This document shows positions 6,266 to 15,200 of a DNA stretch of 20,450 nucleotides, piece by piece (the first letter of the stretch is position 1; each line of letters opens with the position of its first letter). Origin of the DNA: Baffinella frigidus (taxonomy: Eukaryota; Cryptophyceae; Cryptomonadales; Baffinellaceae); contig MU646376.1 in assembly GCA_026770585.1 (NCBI GenBank), forward strand, positions 472,800 through 493,249, read 5' to 3'. The notes beneath the pieces were generated by a model. That model saw only the letters and a list, made by a program, of their open reading frames with translations. It was not told the origin of the DNA and searched no databases. Made by a program: the position numbers and the translations under genes.

Positions 6266-9200
6266 ATGAGTCGGTTCGGACCGCAGCCAGACGTCGACCC
6301 GAACCATGCTGTTCAGTTCCGCGTCAATAAGGCGGTCCGGAACGGGACGTGCCGCCTGGAGAACATGAAGCTGGTCGAGGTCCCGCGCTCTCTGCTGGAT
6401 CTCGATGTCTCCAAGCTGATGCAGGCAAGCTCCCCACCCTTCTCCTTTCTCCCGCCCACCCTCCCTCAGACTTCAATTCGGGCCAGGAAGCGGCTGGGCT
6501 GGAGCACCTTCCCGGACCACGGACGAGACATCAAGACACCTTGGATGCGGGCAGAGGATACCATACGTCCAGACGGAAGTCAGCGGGTGCGTGGGCATTC
6601 GGGGGTGGAAGACGGCTGAATGTTCACGGGATTGAACTCCTGAACAGGATGGTCGGTCCCTGAACCTGCGAGTAAGCATTGGAGCAGGTGAAGGAAATGT
6701 ACCTGGACAACAACATGCTGGTGAACCTGCCCGACGACTTCGGGAAGCTCTTCAACATCTACGAGCTGCGCCTCATGAACAACCGGCACCCATCCGCCCC
6801 CCCCCCAGAAAAAACAAATCTACACCAGAGCACGCCCATCATCTCTCCCGGACCACGCACATTTCCCCCTCGTCTTACCGTGATAACATTTTCACCGAAT
6901 CCGCCCCCCCTCCCTGACCTCACCCTTCTCCCTATACGAAACCTGGCCTCCAAGCTCGCCGTTCCGCGGTGGTGGTAGCAACGCTACCACCAACCCTCAC
7001 GGTCGGACCAAATCGACGATTTTTTGGGGCCATTTCCTTGGAACAGAGGGGTCGAATCCGACCCCTCCGTAGGGGAAATCCGAGATCTTAAAATCGACGA
7101 TTTGGTCCTCCTGTGAGGGTTGGTGGTACGCGACGAGCACCAGGCGGTGGTGCGGGTGCTATGTGAGGGTTTAGGGTTTAGGGTTCAGAGTTTAGGGTTT
7201 AGGGTTCAGGGTTCAGGGTTCAGAGTTCAGAGGAATACCAGGAGGCCTTGGCGCACGGCGCGGATGTGTCTGCCACACCAGAAGCTGTGATCACGTCGTT
7301 GCACGTCGTTTGCGCGTATTTTCAAGTCGATCGGACTAGAGCTTGACCTTGAAATAATTTTAAACCGGCCTCGGCTCGCCGAAATTAGACAACTTTGGAC
7401 CCTTACCCCGCTTTTTGGACTCAGAAAAGTGGATGTGAGCCCGGATTTGACCAAAACCTATCAGTGTGCAGGTCTTTGCATTCCGCCGCTTTTGGCGTTC
7501 ACAAGGTGGGGTCGCGGGTTATGGGGGGCATGCACATCCCGCGTCCCTCTCTCCTCGCAATGTTGAGCCCCTTCGGCCGCGACCGGCAGTCACAAGTGTG
7601 AATTTTAGATACACGTCTGGTGTTGATTTTGTACAGGGTGTTTCGAATTTGGTAAAGCCCGGACGTGGAAAGGCCGAGGAGTTGCGTTTCACCAGGGAGC
7701 GCACACTCATTTAGTACCACGAAACGAAACGTCGCGTTCTGAAAGGCGCACGTGTGCAGACTGGCGACGTTGCCCGCGTCGATCGGGAGCCTGACCAACC
7801 TGCAGCTTCTCTTTCTCCGGAACAACCTCATCAAGGAGCTGCCGGGGTCTGCCCCCGACCTCCAAGTTTGACCATGAAAGGGAGTGTCCGAAATGAGAAA
7901 ACCTCCACCAGCCCTCACGGCCTGAGCAAAACGTCGAATTTCGATTTGGGATTTCAAGGGGTTTGAAGTCGGCTTCAACGGCTCCAATTCCCCTTGGAAC
8001 CCGACTTGAACGGCTCCAATTCCCCTTGAAACCGGGAAATCGAAAATCGATGATTTGCTCATGGCGTGATGGTTAGTGGCTGGTGCGAAAGTTCTCGAGC
8101 TTCCGCGCGTTGCATTTGGTGTACACCTGCTTTCCTCGTTTGGCACATCAATAGGGTTATTGGGCAAATGAGGGATTACACGCACACACGTGAGGTTGTT
8201 GGATGAGGGAGTTGCCCGCGTATTAATGCGGGATTGCCTGCGTATTACCAACCCTGCACCCAGCACCCTCGCTTCGAGCGCCTCTTCACATCGCGCGCAT
8301 CCGGGAACATGTTTAATATAGAGCGTTTGCGGTAATTGTTGTCCGTTTTGGACGTACGGTTTCCCCGTTTCCCCGTTTTGAAATTGGACCTTCAGGACGT
8401 GACAAGGATTTTAAATAGTACCAGAATTGCGCCTCTTGGTACCATTTGAAATCCTTGTCACGTCCTATAAGTCTCTTTTCAAAACCGGAAAACCGGGAGA
8501 CCGTACGTCCAAAATGGACAACAATTACCGCAAACGCTCTAAAAGAAAATGGCCTATCAAACCGGATTCTGGCCCTAATTAAATTCAGTTGAGGCCCTAA
8601 TTAATCTTCGTCCAACTCATATGAACACGTGGGGATCCATGTTCTTTCAAGTGAAACATGTCCCCAGATTGGCGCCGAGTCACGATGCACCTCCCCCCGG
8701 CGCCCACACGCTTCCCCTCGGACCCCCCACCCCCTTGCCGACCCACTCGCTCACGCTCCCCAACCCCAGCTTCCTCAGGGGGGAAGTCATTGCGGCCGTG
8801 TCGGTACCAGTGGGTAGTGTTATCGTTGCGATCATTGCGGCCGTGTCGGTTCCAGTAACCCTACTTACCCCCTCCCCCCCCCCCCCCCCCAGATTGCGGC
8901 CGTGTCGGTACCGGTAATGCGGCCGTGTCGGTACCAGTAACCCCCCCCCCCTTTCAGGTCGATCGGCAACTGCAAATCGATCAAGGTGTTCCAGCTTTCG
9001 ATGAATCCGATTGTCGAGCTGCCGGCACAGGTGGGCCAAACCCGAAACCCTCAACCGTAAACCCTGCGCTCTAAACACACCCTACACGGGCTTCAAGCTG
9101 CCGGCATAGGTGGAGCTCCAAACCCTAAACTCTCAACTTAGCAGTGACCGAGGCCCTTTTCGCCATAGATTTAAGGCCAAACCCGAAACCCTCAACCGTA

Positions 9201-12200
9201 AACCCTACACTCTAAAGGTAGGGCTTCTCACGAACTTCACGCTGCCGGCGCAGGTGGGGCGCAAACCCTAAACCATAAACCTCGAACCCTGCATTCTAAA
9301 CACACCGTACACGATAAAGGTGGGGCTTCGAGCTACCGGTACAGGTGGGGTGCCAAACCCTAAACCCTCAAACCCTGCACTCTAAACAACTTCAAACTCT
9401 TGACTTTGAACAGCTTCAAACTATGCACTCTAAACAACTTCAAACTCTTCTCTTCAAACGACTTCAAATTCTGCACTCGAAACAAGATCACACCCTGCAC
9501 TCTAAACAACTTCAAGCCCCGCACTCTGAACAACCTCACACCCTGCACTCTCAACAACTTCAAATCCTGCACTCTAAACAACCTCACACCCTGCACTCTC
9601 AACAACCTCACACCCTGCACTCTCAACACACCCCACACCCTGCACTCTAAACACACCCTACGCCCTCAAGGTGGGGCTTCTGACGAACCTCACGGAGCTG
9701 AACATCGACAATACGCTGGATCTCCTCATCCCGCCTGAGGAAGTTATCAGTAAGGTATACTCCAAAGACCAACACCTGGACCCTAAACCCTGAACCCTAA
9801 ACCCTAAACCCTTAGCTCGAACTGTAACCCTCAAACCCTAAACTTTCACCCTCAAATCGCTTGCCCTAAACTCGAACTCTAACCCTCCAACCCTCAAACC
9901 CTAAACCCTAAACCTCTAACCCTACACTCCAAACCTCAAACCCTAAACTCAAACTCTAACCCTCTAACCCTCTAACCCTCAAAACCCTAAACCTCGAACT
10001 CTAACCCTCCAACCCTCCAACCCTAAACCCTCAAACCTCAAACCCTACACTCCAAACCTCAAACCCTAAACTCGAACTCTAACCCTTCAACCCTCTAACC
10101 CTCAACCCTCAACCTCTAACCTTACACCCCATACCTCAAACCCCTAAACTCGAACTCTAACCCTCTAACCCTCAAACCCTGAACCCTCAACCTCAAACCC
10201 TACACTCCAAACCTCACACCCAACACTTTCAACCCTAAACCTCAAACCCTCAAACTCCAAACCTCGAACCCTACACTCCAAACCTCAAACCCTAAACTCC
10301 AAACTTTAAACCCCAAACACTGAAGCCCCAAACCGGTTGCGTTTGCTAGGGACCTCTATTCGGGCGGTTTTGGATTCGGCGTCCCTGATGTGTCCATTCG
10401 AGTTTATCCGGGGAAACCTGTTTTTCTTTCATTTTCTGTCGAGGAAAATCACTGCACGAATGGTTTAATATTACTTGTAAGAACGAATTGTGTAGTAATT
10501 TTCATTGACAAGAGATGAAAGAAAAATAGGTTTCCCCGGATAAGAGTGTGCGGGGGACGTTCTGAGTTCCTACGCTGGATAGTTAAATGTCATTTTACGC
10601 TCCGCGTCTTTCTATTATTTCCCCTTGACATCGGCAAAGGTTGCCGGAAATACCCACAAATAATTAACTTTGACCCTGCCGGTAACCGCAGGATATGCTT
10701 TCCGGATGCCTAGATAAGACAACTACCCCTCCCCCGTAGTCAGGACGGATTGGGTTGTCGAGCGCTTGGTAGCGATGGGTTCCTCTGAGCGTAGGGTTGG
10801 TGTGCTGCCTCACGGTTGCTCACCCCCCCCCCCCCACGCCTGTGTAGCACTCATGTCGAGCGCGTCACTTCTTTTTTATTTATTACTCTCGATACAGGTT
10901 CTAAATGAGGCCCTTGAGCCTTGAGTTGAGTGATACAAAAGGCTGAGAGCCTTGAGAAACGGGCCCGCCTCAGAGCCAAGAGCTGTAATGGCTCCAGTGT
11001 CAAAAGCCTCGGAGTCGAGCGCGTCACCGGCGCATGCACCAGCTCCCCTCAAACCCCACATCCCACACCCCACACCCTAATCCCCCAACCCTGACCCCCT
11101 CATAACCTGTATGCAGGGGATCAAGCACATCCAGAGCTTCCTCCTCTCCTTCCACCAAGCGCGCACAGTTCTCCTAAGAAGGGATTCTAGAGGGGCCTAT
11201 TTACATGTGGGGTTGTAAAAATTTGTACCAGGATAAGGTGTTCCAACAGCGTAACCGGCCTACGCATGGCTTCAGTGGCTCCAAGGGCAATGAAAGTTAC
11301 TACACAAATGCTGCATATAAAAGCATCTTGGTTTTAAATAAGCCCCTCTTGCATTCTCGTGTGGCAGGGGATCAAACACATCCAGAGCTTCCTCCTCTCG
11401 TTCCACCAAGCGCGCACCACCCTCAAGCTCGACCTGCCGGAGCTGAACCTCAACGAGATGCCTGCCATCGGGGACCTTCAGGGCCTCACGTCTGTGGTCA
11501 TGCTCAGGTACATCCACGCCTACCCACCAACCCTCACAGCCTGGGGAAAAAGGTCGAATTTCGACTGTTGTGCAAAGCAGTTTTAAAAAATCCAAAACTC
11601 CTGCTGTGATCAAGATTTGGGAGTTTAAAAATAACCGACGTCGGAATTCGACGGCCTCCACGGGGAAAATGGTTCCAAAAAATCATCGATTTGCCCAGGC
11701 CGTGAGGGTTGGTGGACTGAACCCAGCTCTGCCTCACTCGGTTGTCCGACTATTCTCAAGTTGACATGCTGGGTGTGCTGTCAAGACCCGTCACCTTTGG
11801 AGCGGGAAAGAGCCAGGGCTCACCGAATCGGTGAGCACAAATAAATTGAAACATAGGTGAAAAAAATCCGACCTCGTCGACGATGGCGGCAATTTAAACC
11901 ATATTGTAGCTATGCAATTTAAACCGTATTGTAGCTATCTTGGGGTGAATTTTGTGCTATTTTACAGCTATGTCGAAGCTAAGATAGCCAAATCCCCAAA
12001 AAATCGCCCTTGATATAGCATACAAGGCGGTTCAAATTACACGGCCTCGGATACTAAAGTGATGCCTCTTCTATGAGCAGCAACTGCCTGAAGAAGCTGG
12101 GGCCAGCCAGAAAAGAGCCCGGGCTCACCAAATTGGAGAGCCTACATAGATGGAGACAGATTTAGAGAACCAGGCGCAGACAGTTGTGTGGGCGATCGCC

Positions 12201-15200
12201 TCAGTGCCTCTCCGCGTCCGCGTCTGGATGCATCTTCTGTGAGCAGCAACTGCCTGAAGAAGCTGGGGCCAGCCAGGAGCGATTGCGGCTGTTCAGTGCG
12301 CTGATGCTGGTTCGGGTTGGTTACGTTTCTCTCCCCGTCGGCAGCTGAATCAATGATCCAGCCACTCAGTGCATGCATGAATGGTTCATGATTGGATAAA
12401 TCAACGACTCACTCACTCAATCAATCAATCAATCAATCAAACCAATCAATGAATCAAATGATTCGAGTCATATCCTCCTCGTGTGAGTCAAATCAATCAA
12501 GTGATATTCTCCCCATGTGAGTCAAACCAGGCAAGTGATATTCTCCCCCTGTGAGTCAAATCAATAAAGCGATGTTGTCTCCCTGTGAGCAGCAACTGCC
12601 TGAAGAAGCTGGGACCAGCATCGGTGCGGTCATACGACATCCAACATCTCGTCCTCGGCGACAATCAGTTCCAAATGTTCCCCACAGAGGTGCCCCCACA
12701 CCTCTTGAGGCTAGAAGAAGGACTGTTTCAAACCCCTGTTTCTTTCTCACAGTCGTAGTTCCAGGCAAGGTGGTCACGTGACGTACGGACAATCCGTACG
12801 CCACGTGCTCAATTTCAGTACAAAGTTAGGTCGTGACACTGCAACACATTTACACATAGTACCTTCTCTGGCCTCGAGTGGCGCTCACTCCCCACTCAAG
12901 AATGCTAGATGATCCTATTTATATGTGGGGTTGTCAATATGTGTCCCGGGATAAGGTGTGCCAACCTCGCGCCTGGCCAATATATGGCTAGTTACGTGAC
13001 CAATCAACGAAAGTTACTACACAAGTGCCCACTTTTAAAATCGCATTGGTTTTAAATAGGCCCCTCTAGCAATCTCGTGTGGCCTGCGCCTCTTGACTAG
13101 GGGTGTACGTCCTAATTTCGGCATCGACTTGTTTCCGGCATTCCGTAGGTTGCTACGGTTGGCAATACAGTGGGGTGCTCCGTACTACCGAAATTGGGTT
13201 GATGCCGGAATTGGGGCGTCCACCCTTCATCAAGGCATTTTCTCATACCAGGTACGCCTGGCCGCTGCCGAGCGAGGACGTGACACAATTTTAAAGGGTG
13301 TTTAAAAATAATAATTTTAAAGGATGTTTTAAAAATTCACCTGAATCCATAGGCAAATGGACTTTTAAAATGAAAAAGCCGAGACCGGATTTCCGGTCCT
13401 GGCCTTTGATGAACCCCGTGTTGCCTCGATAGCGGTACTATCGGATGCGTGACGCTAAAAGCACGTGGGGGGGGCAGGTGGTATGCTATCGGCAACTGGT
13501 TCATCTCGACCTGAGCTTCAACCAGCTTGACTCTCTCCCGTCGGACTTCCGTGTCGCTACTTCGCTCAAGTACCCTACACCCTACACCCTACACCCTACA
13601 CCCTACACCCTACACCCTACACCCTACACCCTACACCCGACACCCTGCACCCTGCACCCTGCACCTCATCCTGCACCCTACACCCTGCACCCTACACCCG
13701 ACACCCTACACCCTACACCCTACACCCTACAACCCACACCCTGCATCCTAAATCCCGCACGCTGAACCCTCTTGCCAGCCATTCGGCTTGTCGTTGCTGC
13801 TAATGTTCTTCTTCTTCTTCTTCTTTTTTACTCTCGACACAGGTCCTAAAACCTCGAGCCTTGAGTTGAGTGATGCAAAAGTCTAGTTGCTGATAATAGG
13901 CGCATCCAGCTGGACGAGTTCCTCTCCTCACACGTCTTCAACATTCCACGATGCATAATCCGGCCCAGCATCCCACACAGCGGTTTTCGAAGGGATTTTG
14001 AATAACCCCTAAGCGATAAGACCTAGGACCCTACAGTAGGCAACCCGTAGGGGCATAGGGGGGTTCCTACGGATAAGGTAACGGAAACTCGGGCACTGAG
14101 TGCCCGGAAATCCATTTGTAGCCCGCCGTGTGGTAAGACCCAGCGCCAAGAGCGTTTTTTTCGGCGCAGATTTTCGCGCGGATCCCAAGAGAGGCAACAC
14201 CCCCACACAGCGGGCTACGAAGGGATTTTCGGTGGACGGTCTACCAACTTTCCGTTACCGTATCCGTAGGAACCCCCCTATGGCCCTACGGGTTGCCTAC
14301 CGTAGAATCCTAGTTTTTATCGCCTAGGGGCTATTCACAATCCCTTCGAAGTCCGCTGCGTGGATATAAGCCGGAGCCAGAGTCCCCCGTAGACAGATGT
14401 ATACACTACACACGACCCCATATATACTACACACGACCCCACGTATACTACACACGACCCCATATATGCTACACACGACCCCACATATGCTACACACAAC
14501 CCCATATATGCTGCAGGCTGGCAAATGCATTACGAGCCAGGATGTTAAGTCAACACAACTGATCTCGACAGTAAGTTGCCATTTCGTTCAGATGGACCTG
14601 CTCTGGGAGCAGGCATTTGACTTAAGGCGCTGGCTTTCATGGGGAGTTGACTTAGGCGAAATGTTTTGGCTCCGAGTGAAATGAGTGGTGGAACAGGATG
14701 ATGAATATCGCGCACAACTTTCTGCGGCAGATCCCCCAGGCGATCGGATTCCTGAATAATCCCTAAGCGATAAGACCTAGCACCCTACGGTAGGCAACCC
14801 GTAGGGACATAGGGGGGTTCCTCGGGATAAGGTACCGGAAACTCGGGCATTTCCTGCCTGAAAATCGCTTCGTAGCCTTATCCGGGGAAACCTATTTTTC
14901 TTTCATTTGATGGCAACGTAAATTACTACACAACTGCTTTAATATTACCAATAAGAACGAATTGTGTAGTAATTTTCGTTGCCATCAAATGAAAGAAAAA
15001 CAGGTTTCCCCGGATAAAGCCCGCTGTGTGGCCTCTTGACTGACAAATGCGGGGTGGAACAGGATGATGAACATCGCGCACAACTTTCTGCGCGAGATTC
15101 CCCCGGCGATCGGGCAGCTGGGCCTCATGTCCACATTCATCGCCGGTAAGTGAGAAGAGGGAGGAGCTTACCATCAGTGAGCAGAGGGAGGAGCTTACCG

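Noticed and set aside
7499-8266. 255-codon minus-strand ORF
   Set aside because: Antisense to exon 3 of the LRR gene and across an inverted-repeat element; no domain seen.
9366-9660. CRISPR array
   Set aside because: Units are tandem and contiguous without unique spacers, and the context is eukaryotic intron.
9345-9738. Repetitive ORFs of about 100 codons on both strands
   Set aside because: Product of a 21-nt minisatellite; only the 9671-9754 portion is exon, in another frame.
13248-13300. Extra exon after ACCAG|GTACGCCTGGCC in intron 7
   Set aside because: Exon 7 joins exon 8 in phase and in LRR register without it; the segment has no LRR pattern.
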